Of a stretch of DNA of 64,000 nucleotides, positions 19,962 through 27,482 are shown one piece after another; position 1 is the first letter of the stretch; the number at the start of each line of letters is the position of its first letter. The DNA lies in NCBI GenBank assembly GCA_036677085.1, contig JAKFFI010000014.1, positions 15,227 to 79,226 on the forward strand, given 5' to 3'. The translations under genes were made by a program, and so were the position numbers. The notes beneath the pieces are model-generated. The model worked only from the letters and a program-made list of their open reading frames with translations. It was not told where the DNA came from and searched no databases. This DNA is from JAGPUQ01 sp036677085. GTDB taxonomy: Bacteria; Pseudomonadota; Gammaproteobacteria; Pseudomonadales; Porticoccaceae.

Positions 19962-20509
19962 GACGGGTTGACCGCGAGCGCCGGCGCATAGGGCGGTGGA
20001 AAATGCAGGCCGACGAGGATTGCGGTTTCCAGGGCTTCCATGCGGTCGGCTTCGACGTCGTCCTGGTGGTCATGGCCGAGCAGGTGCAGGGTACCGTGGA
20101 CGATCATGTGCGCCCAGTGCGCGTCCGGTGTTTTACCCTGATCCGCTGCCTCGCGCTCGACCACCGGGGCGCAGATCACGATATCGCCCAGCAGCGGCAG
20201 CTCTACCCATTCCGGCAGGTCGGCGGGAAAGGAAAGGACATTGGTTGCGTGGGGCCGGGTTGCGCGGGTGCGAGTTGCGTGGGTCCGGGTTGCGTCAGAT
20301 CGAGTGGCCTGGTGTGGAGACGGTGCGCGCAGTCGGTAGCGGGCATAGAGTTCGCTGCCCTCGGCTTCGCCGACGATACGGATCGCGACCTGTGCGTCGG
20401 ATCGCCCGAGATGGCGCAGGGCTGCCCGCAGCCAGCGACGCAGGGCCGCCGGGGCGGGAACGGCTGCACCGCTGTCGCAGGCGTTGTCGATCGCGATCCT
20501 GATGCTCAT
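19958..20509 (-). CDS. ybeY: YbeY, endoribonuclease/rRNA maturation factor with a repeat insertion
   Basis: Single-strand endoribonuclease involved in 16S rRNA 3' maturation and ribosome quality control. The zinc motif HGTLHLLGHDH has its three ligands at H138, H142 and H148, intact. The product (183 residues from the ATG at 20509) is longer than the usual 150-160 because residues 66-89, just before TNVLSFP, are a run of R-x-x-A-T pentapeptides encoded by a 15-bp tandem repeat. The insert falls in the loop where most YbeY proteins have only a few residues. The start overlaps the phoH stop. Confidence 0.94.
   Translation of the reverse strand: MSIRIAIDNACDSGAAVPAPAALRRWLRAALRHLGRSDAQVAIRIVGEAEGSELYARYRLRAPSPHQATRSDATRTHATRTRATRPHATNVLSFPADLPEWVELPLLGDIVICAPVVEREAADQGKTPDAHWAHMIVHGTLHLLGHDHQDDVEADRMEALETAILVGLHFPPPYAPALAVNPS
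20244..20303. repeat. Four-copy 15-bp tandem repeat inside ybeY
   Basis: Four consecutive 15-bp units begin GTTGCG at 20244, 20259, 20274 and 20289; a more diverged unit follows at 20304. Units 1 and 3 differ at a single base. Since 15 is a multiple of three, each copy adds five residues (R-x-x-A-T on the minus strand) without breaking ybeY. Confidence 0.9.
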
Positions 20510-21510
20510 GACCCATGCGGGCCGACCGTGCGGTCGTGCGTTTCGTAGGCCTCGACGATGCGCTGCACCAGCGGGTGGCGCACCACGTCCTTGGCGACGA
20601 AGTGCGTGAAGGATATCTCCTCGACGCCGGCGAGAACCTCGATCGCGTGGAGGAGTCCGGAACGGGTCCCGCGCGGCAGGTCGATCTGGGTGGTGTCGCC
20701 GGTGATCACCGCGGTGGCGCCAAAGCCGAGTCGGGTGAGGAACATCTTCATCTGCTCGCACGTGGTGTTCTGGCTTTCGTCGAGAATGATGAAGGCGTTG
20801 TTCAGCGTGCGGCCCCGCATGTAGGCGAGCGGCGCTACCTCGATGACCTGGCGTTCGATCAGTTTGCCGACGATTTCCGCGCCCAGCATTTCGTAGAGGG
20901 CATCGTAGAGCGGCCGCAGGTAGGGATCGACCTTCTGGGCCAGATCGCCGGGCAGGAAGCCGAGCTTTTCGCCGGCCTCCACCGCTGGCCGCACCAGCAC
21001 GATGCGCTCCACTTCCGAGCGCAGGTAAGCTTCCACCGCGCAGGCCACGGCGAGGTAGGTCTTGCCGGTGCCCGCCGGGCCGACGCCGAAGCTGATGTCG
21101 TGAGTCTGGATGGCGCGGACGTAATTCTGCTGGTTGACGCCGCGTGGATGGACACTGCCTTTCTTGGTGCGAACGACGCTGAAACCAGTGACATTGTCGC
21201 CCACATCGGCGGTCTGTTTGTTCATGCGATGCTCCATGTCCGACTGCTGCAGGAATACATGAATCTTGGCGGGCGTCAGAACCCGGTCACGGGCCGTCTC
21301 CTGATAGAGCTGGCGTACCAATGCCAACGCCGCGCGGGCGCGGGTAGCGTCGCCGTAAAAGGCGAACACATTGCCGCGGTTGCGGATCTCGATATTGAGG
21401 CGCGCCTCGATCTGGTGGATGTTTTCGTCGAACTGGCCGCAGAGGCTCGCGAGACGGCGCGTGTCGTTGGGTTCCAGGGTGAGCGTCTGTACTGCCGCTA
21501 AGGTGTTCAA
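20506..21510 (-). CDS. ybeZ: PhoH-family ATPase (YbeZ)
   Basis: A 334-residue PhoH-like protein with an N-terminal KH-like region and a P-loop ATPase/helicase domain: Walker A GPAGTGKT at 144-151 and Walker B FIILDESQNTT. PhoH/YbeZ works with YbeY in RNA metabolism. An in-frame start at 21510 gives MNTLAAVQTLTLEPNDTRRL, the expected N-terminus. It lies 134 bases after miaB and its stop overlaps the ybeY start. Confidence 0.96.
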   Translation of the reverse strand: MNTLAAVQTLTLEPNDTRRLASLCGQFDENIHQIEARLNIEIRNRGNVFAFYGDATRARAALALVRQLYQETARDRVLTPAKIHVFLQQSDMEHRMNKQTADVGDNVTGFSVVRTKKGSVHPRGVNQQNYVRAIQTHDISFGVGPAGTGKTYLAVACAVEAYLRSEVERIVLVRPAVEAGEKLGFLPGDLAQKVDPYLRPLYDALYEMLGAEIVGKLIERQVIEVAPLAYMRGRTLNNAFIILDESQNTTCEQMKMFLTRLGFGATAVITGDTTQIDLPRGTRSGLLHAIEVLAGVEEISFTHFVAKDVVRHPLVQRIVEAYETHDRTVGPHGS

Positions 21511-21643
21511 ACGGTTTGCTGCGACGCCTGTCGGGGGTCTGGGCCAAGAATAGCGACTTTGCCGGGCGTGGGGAATAGGGGCGCAACATCTATTCGCAAT
21601 GGCCGAGCCGACGGGTACCCGGTCGGCGTCCGCACGGCAGGGC

Positions 21644-22990
21644 TCAGGATCCGGCCAGCTCGCCGCGCAGCGAGTTGGGCAATGCTTCCGTTATGCGTAC
21701 CGGCACAAAGGTTCCGATCAGGTTGTGCTCGGCGGCGGCGACATTCACCACCCGGTTGTTCTCCGTGCGGCCCTGCAGCTCTCCGGGATCCTTGCGCGAC
21801 AGACCGCTGATCAGCACCCGATGGGTCTGGCCCACCATGCCCTGGCTGATCGCCGCTGCCTGTTGGTTGATGCGGCGCTGGAGGGTCTGCAAGCGCTCCT
21901 TCTTGATTTCGTCCGGCGTATCGTCCGGCAGGCTGGCCGCCGGCGTACCCGGGCGGCGGCTGTAAACGAAGCTGAACGACTGGTCGAAAGCGATTTCTTC
22001 GATCAATTGCATGGTGCGGGCGAAATCATCCGCGGTTTCGCCGGGAAAGCCGACAATGAAATCCGATGAAATACTGATCTCCGGCCGCAAGGTGCGCAGG
22101 CGGCGAATCTTCGATTTGTATTCCAGTACCGTGTGGCCACGTTTCATCGCGCTCAGGATGCGATCCGAGCCGCTCTGCACCGGCAGGTGCACATGGCTGA
22201 CCAGCTCCGGCACTTGCGCGTAGACGTCGATCAGCGCCTGAGAAAACTCCACCGGATGAGATGTGGTGTAGCGAATCCGGTCGATGCCCTCGATACGCGC
22301 CACCGCGACGATCAGTTCGGCGAGATCGCTGGTGCCGCCCGTCGGCAGGGCGCCGCGATAGGCGTTGACGTTCTGGCCCAGCAGGTTCACCTCGCGCACG
22401 CCCTGTTCGGCCAGTTGTGCAACCTCGGTGAGCACGTCCAGCACCGGCCGGCTGACTTCCTCGCCCCGCGTATAGGGCACCACGCAGAAGGTGCAGTATT
22501 TGGAGCAGCCTTCCATGACCGAGACATGGGCGCTCACGCCATCGGCGACCGGACGCGGCAGGTGATCGAATTTTTCAATTTCGGGAAAGCTGATGTCCAC
22601 CACCACGGTCCCGTCGGATTGGCGGCGCTGCCGGATCATCTCCGGCAGTCGGTGCAGGGTCTGGGGTCCGAACACCAGATCGACATGGGGCGCGCGGCGG
22701 GCAATGGCCTCCCCCTCCTGGCTCGCCACGCAGCCGCCGACGCCGATGATCAGGTCGGGGTTGCGTTCCTTCAGGTGCTTCCAGCGCCCCAGCTGGTGAA
22801 AGACCTTCTCCTGCGCCTTCTCGCGAATGGAGCAGGTATTGAGCAGCAGCACATCGGCTTCGGCCGGATCGTCGGTGGCAATCAGGCCGTGGCTGTCGCC
22901 GAGCAGATCGCGCATCCGCGCGGAGTCGTACTCGTTCATCTGGCAGCCCTGGGTGACGATGTGGAGTTTGCGCTCCCCGGTCTTGGTCAT
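21644..22990 (-). CDS. miaB: MiaB, tRNA-2-methylthio-N6-dimethylallyladenosine synthase
   Basis: Radical-SAM methylthiotransferase that converts i6A37 to ms2i6A37 in tRNA. The 448-residue product has the UPF0004 domain with its three cluster cysteines (TQGCQMN at residue 16, LLNTCSIRE, VGGCVASQEG), the radical-SAM motif CSKYCTFC around residue 160, and a C-terminal TRAM domain. ATG at 22990. It opens the minus-strand miaB-phoH-ybeY-corC-lnt-leuS-lptE-holA series. Confidence 0.98.
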   Translation of the reverse strand: MTKTGERKLHIVTQGCQMNEYDSARMRDLLGDSHGLIATDDPAEADVLLLNTCSIREKAQEKVFHQLGRWKHLKERNPDLIIGVGGCVASQEGEAIARRAPHVDLVFGPQTLHRLPEMIRQRRQSDGTVVVDISFPEIEKFDHLPRPVADGVSAHVSVMEGCSKYCTFCVVPYTRGEEVSRPVLDVLTEVAQLAEQGVREVNLLGQNVNAYRGALPTGGTSDLAELIVAVARIEGIDRIRYTTSHPVEFSQALIDVYAQVPELVSHVHLPVQSGSDRILSAMKRGHTVLEYKSKIRRLRTLRPEISISSDFIVGFPGETADDFARTMQLIEEIAFDQSFSFVYSRRPGTPAASLPDDTPDEIKKERLQTLQRRINQQAAAISQGMVGQTHRVLISGLSRKDPGELQGRTENNRVVNVAAAEHNLIGTFVPVRITEALPNSLRGELAGS

Positions 22991-23022
22991 GGTGTGCAGG
23001 CGGCTTGCAGGCGAGGCGGCGA

Positions 23023-23028
23023 ATTATA
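23023..23028 (-). promoter_or_regulatory. -10 box for miaB
   Basis: Read on the minus strand this is TATAAT in the 14-mer GCGCTATAATTCGC, identical to the one in front of prfC, 33 bases before the miaB ATG. The -35 is weak. Confidence 0.55.
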
Positions 23029-23131
23029 GCGCATGGGGTGCGCCATCCGTGCCGGGAAAAGTGCCTTGAAAAGCCGGGGTGGGGGCCTCACTGTGGTATC
23101 CTGTTCCCGGTAACCGCCAGAGCCGCTCGGC

Positions 23132-23473
23132 ATGACCAACGACCCTATCTACAAGATCATCTTCGTCAATCAGGGCCAGGTGTACGAGGTTTACGCCCGT
23201 TATGTTTATCAGAGCGACCTCATGGGCTTCATCGAGATCGAGGAGTTCGTGTTCGGCGAAAAATCCCAGCTGATCGTTGATCCGGCTGAAGAAAAGCTCA
23301 AGACCGAATTCTCCGAAGTCAAACGCAGCTTCATCCCCATGCACTCCATCGTGCGCATCGACGAAGTCGAGAAAGAAGGTGTGTGCAAGGTCAGCGATGC
23401 GCGCGGCAGCAATGTGATGGCGTTTCCCGGCCCGCCGGCCGTATCGAGCCGGACCACCAAAAGCGATTCCTGA
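23132..23473 (+). CDS. DUF1820 family protein
   Basis: A 113-residue soluble protein that matches the DUF1820 family of gammaproteobacteria: MTNDPIYKIIFVNQGQVYEVYAR, GFIEIEEFVFGEKSQL and a strongly conserved SFIPMHSIVRIDEVEKEG segment. Function is unknown. ATG at 23132 has no strong Shine-Dalgarno sequence. It diverges from miaB across a 141-base gap that contains the miaB -10 box. Confidence 0.9.
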   Translation: MTNDPIYKIIFVNQGQVYEVYARYVYQSDLMGFIEIEEFVFGEKSQLIVDPAEEKLKTEFSEVKRSFIPMHSIVRIDEVEKEGVCKVSDARGSNVMAFPGPPAVSSRTTKSDS

Positions 23474-23562
23474 CCCGCCGACCCCGATCGGTGTCGAGGC
23501 TGCTGTCGGGGCGGGGGCGGTAAGCGCAGAACGGATCGCCCGCTCCGGACCGGGAGGTGAGC

Positions 23563-23841
23563 ATGAAAGTCGGCGCGACAATCTTTGTTTTGGTCATGTT
23601 GTACCTCTTTTATCCCAGCTACGAGCTGCAAATACGCGCCTCGGCTGGCGACCACTGGACCACCTACGGCGGCACCATCTGGTCGCACGACCAGTGCCGT
23701 CAACAGGGGCGAGCCGTGCGTGAGGCGCAATGGCGCTGCCTGCAGAACAACCCGTGGCACCTGTTGTTCCGGACCTCCACGCGCTACGACCCCGAGATTC
23801 GCGATAGCCAGGATGCGTTGTCGGGCGACGCGGACGAATAG
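23563..23841 (+). CDS. Hypothetical small exported or membrane-anchored protein
   Basis: I do not recognise the family. The 92-residue product begins with a hydrophobic stretch (GATIFVLVMLYLFYPSY, residues 4-20) suitable as an uncleaved anchor or signal. The rest holds two cysteines (DQCRQQ and WRCLQNN) that could form a periplasmic disulfide and several tryptophans, and ends in an acidic tail. GGAGGT six bases upstream of the ATG at 23563 strongly supports translation. It stands between DUF1820 and the MOSC gene, 90 bases after the former. Confidence 0.7.
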   Translation: MKVGATIFVLVMLYLFYPSYELQIRASAGDHWTTYGGTIWSHDQCRQQGRAVREAQWRCLQNNPWHLLFRTSTRYDPEIRDSQDALSGDADE

Positions 23842-23865
23842 TCGAATCTGGTGCCGCGCAGCGCC

Positions 23866-24345
23866 ATGTCAACCGCCTCCGGCCGGGTGATCGGCATTTA
23901 TATCACCGCTGTTCGGGGCGAATTGCCCGTCGCCGTCGAGGCCGTGGCAGCACTGGCGGGCGCGGGCCTCTCGGGGGATCGCTACGCGGTGGGGGCCGGC
24001 ACCTGGTCCGGCTGGCCGGGCACCGGGCGAGCGGTGACCCTGATCGCCGCCGAAGTGCTGGATTCCCTGCTCGCACCCTACCGGCTCAGCGCGCCCGAGG
24101 CGCGCCGCAACCTGCTCACCCGCGGCGTCGATCTCAATGCCCTGGTGGGACGGGAGTTTTGCATCGGCGGCGCGCGGTTGCGGGGCCAGCGTCTGTGCGA
24201 GCCCTGCCGCCATCTTGAAGAACTCACCCGGCCCGGCGTCGCCGCTCGGCTGAGCGGGCGCGGCGGGCTGCGCGCGGATGTCCTTGAGAGCGGCTTGATC
24301 CGCCGTGGCGATGCGCTTGAAATTCTGCCGTTGCCCGCACCATGA
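23866..24345 (+). CDS. MOSC-domain protein
   Basis: A 159-residue protein made of a single MOSC (molybdenum cofactor sulfurase C-terminal) domain: GIYITAVRGELPV at the N-terminus, GDRYAVGAG, RRNLLTRGVDLNALVG and the conserved cysteine in LCEPCRHLEELT. Stand-alone MOSC proteins are thought to handle Moco-bound sulfur or act as Moco-dependent reductases; the substrate is unknown. An in-frame ATG at 23851 would add five residues. Starts 25 bases after the preceding small gene, so probably co-transcribed. Confidence 0.88.
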   Translation: MSTASGRVIGIYITAVRGELPVAVEAVAALAGAGLSGDRYAVGAGTWSGWPGTGRAVTLIAAEVLDSLLAPYRLSAPEARRNLLTRGVDLNALVGREFCIGGARLRGQRLCEPCRHLEELTRPGVAARLSGRGGLRADVLESGLIRRGDALEILPLPAP

Positions 24346-24376
24346 TGCCGGTACCAAAGCGGGGAACGGCGCGAGC

Positions 24377-24808
24377 GTGAGCGAAGCACAAACCGGAATG
24401 ATCGCCGGATCCTGTCTCTGTGGCCAGGTCGCGTTCCAGGTCTGGGGACCGTTCGCGCGCTTTGTGCTCTGCCACTGTTCGCGCTGCCGCAAGGCGACCG
24501 CTGCGGCCCACGCGGCCAATCTGTTCACCGGCCCCGACCATATCCAATGGCTGCGTGGGCGCGACTTGATCAGGCGCTATCAGATTCCCGAGGCACGCAG
24601 TTTCTCCAAATGCTTCTGCACCCACTGCGGCTCGGCGCTGCCCTATGTCAGCCGCAACGGCGAGCACCTGATCGTCCCCGCGGGAGTGCTCGACGGGGAT
24701 CCCGGGGTGGTGCCGGAGCGGCAGATTTTCTGGGACAGCCGGGCCTGCTGGTATGAGGCGGGGCTCGCCGCGCCGCGTTTCGCCGAGTATCCCCCTGCGG
24801 CAGGCTGA
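24377..24808 (+). CDS. GFA-family (CENP-V/GFA) zinc protein
   Basis: A 143-residue member of the glutathione-dependent formaldehyde-activating enzyme/CENP-V family. The zinc-binding cysteine pattern is complete: GSCLCGQV, LCHCSRCRKATAAAHAANLF, and KCFCTHCGSALPY. Family members are often annotated as formaldehyde-activating, but that activity is doubted; function remains open. GTG at 24377 is taken as start since it gives an N-terminus of normal length; an ATG at 24398 is also possible. It is 31 bases after the MOSC gene. Confidence 0.88.
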   Translation: MSEAQTGMIAGSCLCGQVAFQVWGPFARFVLCHCSRCRKATAAAHAANLFTGPDHIQWLRGRDLIRRYQIPEARSFSKCFCTHCGSALPYVSRNGEHLIVPAGVLDGDPGVVPERQIFWDSRACWYEAGLAAPRFAEYPPAAG

Positions 24809-24878
24809 CCGGATATCCTGCGCGGGAGCCCGAACCCTGTATCGACTTCGCCGCGACACCCGCGGTCACAGGCTGCGC

Positions 24879-25742
24879 TCAGGGCCAGTGGGCCAGCATG
24901 TCGCGGAGGACGTCGATAAAGGCCAGCGGCTGGTCGAGAAACACATGGTGAGCCGCGCCCGGAATGGCGGTGAAAGGCGATCCCCGTGGCGCCACATACT
25001 GAAGATAGTCGATGACTTCCTGGGTGATGATGGCGCTCAGGGTGCCCGAGATCATCCCGAAGCCGGTGGCGAGATTGAGCAGTGCATCGGTCTGGTCTTC
25101 AAAGCGGAAATTGTCGAGCAGCGCCGGATCGGCTTTCAGCGCCCAGCCGTCTTCCACCTCCCGCACCGAATGTCGGGCGATGTGGTCGATCAGAAACTGA
25201 TTCGGGCAGCGCTGGGGCGGAATGACACGGAAAGCGGCGCTGGCACTCGCGGCGTCCGGATAGATCGCGTGGGGCAAAAACCCCGTGGTGCTGCGCGCGC
25301 GGCCCTCCCCGGGCAGCGGGATCAGTTTGGCATCCACGGAGATCATGGCCTTGAGCCGGTCCGGGAAACGCGCCGCCGTGCGCAGCGCGATGCCGCCGCC
25401 AAAACTGTGCCCCACCACGACCATCTGCGCGCCGATGCCGGCGGCCTCCGCCACCGCGATCACCTCGGCGGCGAAAGTATCCAGGTCATAGCGCTCCCGG
25501 TGGCCGCTGTCGCCCGCGCCGGAGCAGTCGAGCGCCACCACCCGGTAGTCCGCGGCAAACGCGGGAGCGATGAAATCCCACCAGTGGCTGTGGGCGTTGA
25601 AACCGTGGATCAGCAGTAGCCCGGGGCGCCCGGGATTGCCCCAGCACCGGTAGGCGATGGAGCAGTCCTGTACTGTGACGCAGCCGGTCTCGCCCGGCTG
25701 GGCGATGGCATCGGTGAACCAGGAGGGAGGATGGTCGGTCAT
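24879..25742 (-). CDS. Alpha/beta-fold hydrolase
   Basis: A 287-residue alpha/beta hydrolase. The oxyanion segment LLIHGFNAHSHWWDF is followed by the nucleophile elbow GHSFGGG (Ser near 113), and the C-terminal GAAHHVFLDQP supplies the catalytic histidine. Substrate is unknown; esterase, epoxide hydrolase or dehalogenase cannot be separated. ATG at 25742, 33 bases after the MAPEG gene on the same strand, so the two probably form a unit. Confidence 0.9.
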   Translation of the reverse strand: MTDHPPSWFTDAIAQPGETGCVTVQDCSIAYRCWGNPGRPGLLLIHGFNAHSHWWDFIAPAFAADYRVVALDCSGAGDSGHRERYDLDTFAAEVIAVAEAAGIGAQMVVVGHSFGGGIALRTAARFPDRLKAMISVDAKLIPLPGEGRARSTTGFLPHAIYPDAASASAAFRVIPPQRCPNQFLIDHIARHSVREVEDGWALKADPALLDNFRFEDQTDALLNLATGFGMISGTLSAIITQEVIDYLQYVAPRGSPFTAIPGAAHHVFLDQPLAFIDVLRDMLAHWP

Positions 25743-25775
25743 GAGTTTTCCGCGACGCGTCGTGGTGGCGGGGGA

Positions 25776-26195
25776 TCAGAGCAGCAGCTGCCAGGCGTAC
25801 CAACCCATCAGCACCACCTGGACGAAAAACAGGCTTCCGCGCACCAGTACCATCGGCAGATTTGCGGAGATCATGTGTACCACCGATTGGGCGATGCGCG
25901 CATAGAGCACGCACATGGCGGTGCTCTCCATGATCCCGAGTTGCTGGGAAAACCCGGCCGCTGCCACCAGCGCGGCGAATACCGGCAGATTTTCCAGGCA
26001 ATTGAGATGCGCGCGCGTCACGCGCTGGCCAAAGCCGGGCAGATCCTCGCCGGTGGCGGAAAACTTGTTCATGGGTATCTTGGCGCCGCCCATGGAGTTG
26101 AGTACCCGGTTGGTGGTCATGATCAGCATCAGGACCAGCGTCCAACCGGCGAAACCGACGAGAGCGTATAAAGCGGGGCTTGACGCAAGGTTCAT
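25776..26195 (-). CDS. MAPEG-family membrane protein
   Basis: A 139-residue integral membrane protein with four hydrophobic helices and the MAPEG signature RVTRAHLNCLENLPVFAALV (R-x-x-R-A-H-x-N-x-x-E-N). The family includes microsomal glutathione S-transferases; bacterial members are mostly uncharacterised. ATG at 26195 gives a start directly before the first helix; the open frame upstream crosses the LON-domain gene start and is not family-like. Confidence 0.9.
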   Translation of the reverse strand: MNLASSPALYALVGFAGWTLVLMLIMTTNRVLNSMGGAKIPMNKFSATGEDLPGFGQRVTRAHLNCLENLPVFAALVAAAGFSQQLGIMESTAMCVLYARIAQSVVHMISANLPMVLVRGSLFFVQVVLMGWYAWQLLL

Positions 26196-26257
26196 GGTAT
26201 TTTCCCTTATGGTTGTTATTGGAACCCCGATGTTACGCGTGGGAAGGGGTGGGGTAA

Positions 26258-26881
26258 ATGTCCGATTTGACAAATGAAATCGCGCCGGCCGGCGCGGCGG
26301 CATGGCAGGAGCTGCCGCTGTTTCCGCTCCAGCGCACGGTATTCCCCGGGGTGACCATCCCGATGCGGATTTTCGAGCAGCGCTATCTGCGCCTGGTGCG
26401 CGAATCCCTGGCGGCGGCAAAACCCTTTGCCGTGGTGCCGATTCTGTCGGGACGGGAAGTGGGCGCCACGCCGGTGATCGCCGAGCGCGGCACCCTGGTG
26501 ACCATTGCCGACTGGTCGCAACTTCCCAACGGCCTGCTCGGCATCGAGATTCGCGGCGAGCAGCGCCTCCGGGTCGGCGCGACCCGTGTCGAAGCCGATG
26601 GCTTGATGGTGGGCGAAGTCCTGCTCGATGCGCGGGACCCGGCTGTCCCGCTGGCCGGGGACGACAGTGATCTGGTGGCGCTGCTGGGCGATCTGGCCCG
26701 GCACTTCGGGGTGGAAGCGCGCTACGTCAATGACAGCCTCGACGGCATCACCCTCGCCTGGCGCCTGGCGGATCTGCTGCCCGTCGCCCTGGAGCGCAAG
26801 ATCGCTCTGCTGGCGATGGCCGATCCGCTGGTGCGACTCATTGAAGTGCGCAGCTGGGTGATCGAGCTATCCCAGCGCTGA
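26258..26881 (+). CDS. LON substrate-binding-domain protein
   Basis: A 207-residue protein matching the N-terminal substrate-binding domain of Lon protease without ATPase or protease parts: LPLFPLQRTVFPGVTIPMRIFEQRYLRLV is the signature. Such stand-alone proteins are common in proteobacteria and thought to bind unfolded proteins; role unproven. ATG at 26258. It diverges from the MAPEG gene and converges with the MaoC gene ten bases on. Confidence 0.9.
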   Translation: MSDLTNEIAPAGAAAWQELPLFPLQRTVFPGVTIPMRIFEQRYLRLVRESLAAAKPFAVVPILSGREVGATPVIAERGTLVTIADWSQLPNGLLGIEIRGEQRLRVGATRVEADGLMVGEVLLDARDPAVPLAGDDSDLVALLGDLARHFGVEARYVNDSLDGITLAWRLADLLPVALERKIALLAMADPLVRLIEVRSWVIELSQR

Positions 26882-26891
26882 GCGGCTCGCG

Positions 26892-27344
26892 CTATTCCCG
26901 GCCCTTGAGCATCCGCAGCGGATTGTAAGTGAGCACTTCCTCGCCGCCCTGATTGAGCACGCGATTGAAGGTGCGTACCAGGCCGCGATTGCCCTTGCTG
27001 GTCTGGCGAACTTCGGTGACTTCCACCTCGACATGGATGGTGTCGCCGGCAAAGCAGGGCCGTTTCATGTCCAGTTCCATATTGAGAAAGGCCAACCCGG
27101 TACCCTGCATGGTCGGGAGCAGCAGCCCCTCGGCGAAGCTGTAAACCAGGGCCCCGGGCGCGAAGGGGCGCTTGATGACCGACTTTTCCCGCAGGAATTC
27201 GCGGTCGGTGAACACCACTTCGTGCAGCCCTACCAGATTGACGAAGCTGGCGATGTCGGCTTCCAGCACGGTGCGGCCCCAGGACTTGAAGCGGTCGCCC
27301 ACGGTCAGATCCTGCCAGTAAAATCCGGCGCCCAGTTGTTTCAT
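26892..27344 (-). CDS. MaoC-family dehydratase
   Basis: A 150-residue hotdog-fold protein of the MaoC/(R)-hydratase type: FYWQDLTVGDRFKSWGRTVLEADIASF at the N-terminus and FAPGALVYSFAEGLLL, FLNMELDMKRPCFAGDTIHVEVEVTEVR. Members hydrate enoyl-CoA; the exact substrate is unknown. The ATG at 27344 is preferred; the frame stays open far upstream because it is antisense to proA. It is a single gene between convergent and divergent neighbours. Confidence 0.88.
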   Translation of the reverse strand: MKQLGAGFYWQDLTVGDRFKSWGRTVLEADIASFVNLVGLHEVVFTDREFLREKSVIKRPFAPGALVYSFAEGLLLPTMQGTGLAFLNMELDMKRPCFAGDTIHVEVEVTEVRQTSKGNRGLVRTFNRVLNQGGEEVLTYNPLRMLKGRE

Positions 27345-27430
27345 GTGATTGATCTCGGGAAATGACGGTGGCGCGATGGTGCGGCAATCCCGCGCGCGCC
27401 GCAATTGCGGCCCGGGCCGGTGGCGCTCTG

Positions 27431-27436
27431 TATAAT
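27431..27436 (+). promoter_or_regulatory. -10 box for proA
   Basis: A perfect TATAAT 47-52 bases before the proA ATG. The best -35-like hexamer, TTGCGG at 27405, is at a poor 20-bp spacing. It would drive the long proA-to-lonB gene series. Confidence 0.5.
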
Positions 27437-27482
27437 GAAAGCCGTAGCGCAAAACAGCCGGTGGCGGCCGGCGGAGCGAATG

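Noticed and set aside
21608..21628. Partial inverted repeat downstream of miaB as a terminator
   Set aside because: The stem is interrupted and no T tract follows on the minus strand; the next gene in the series is close and co-oriented.
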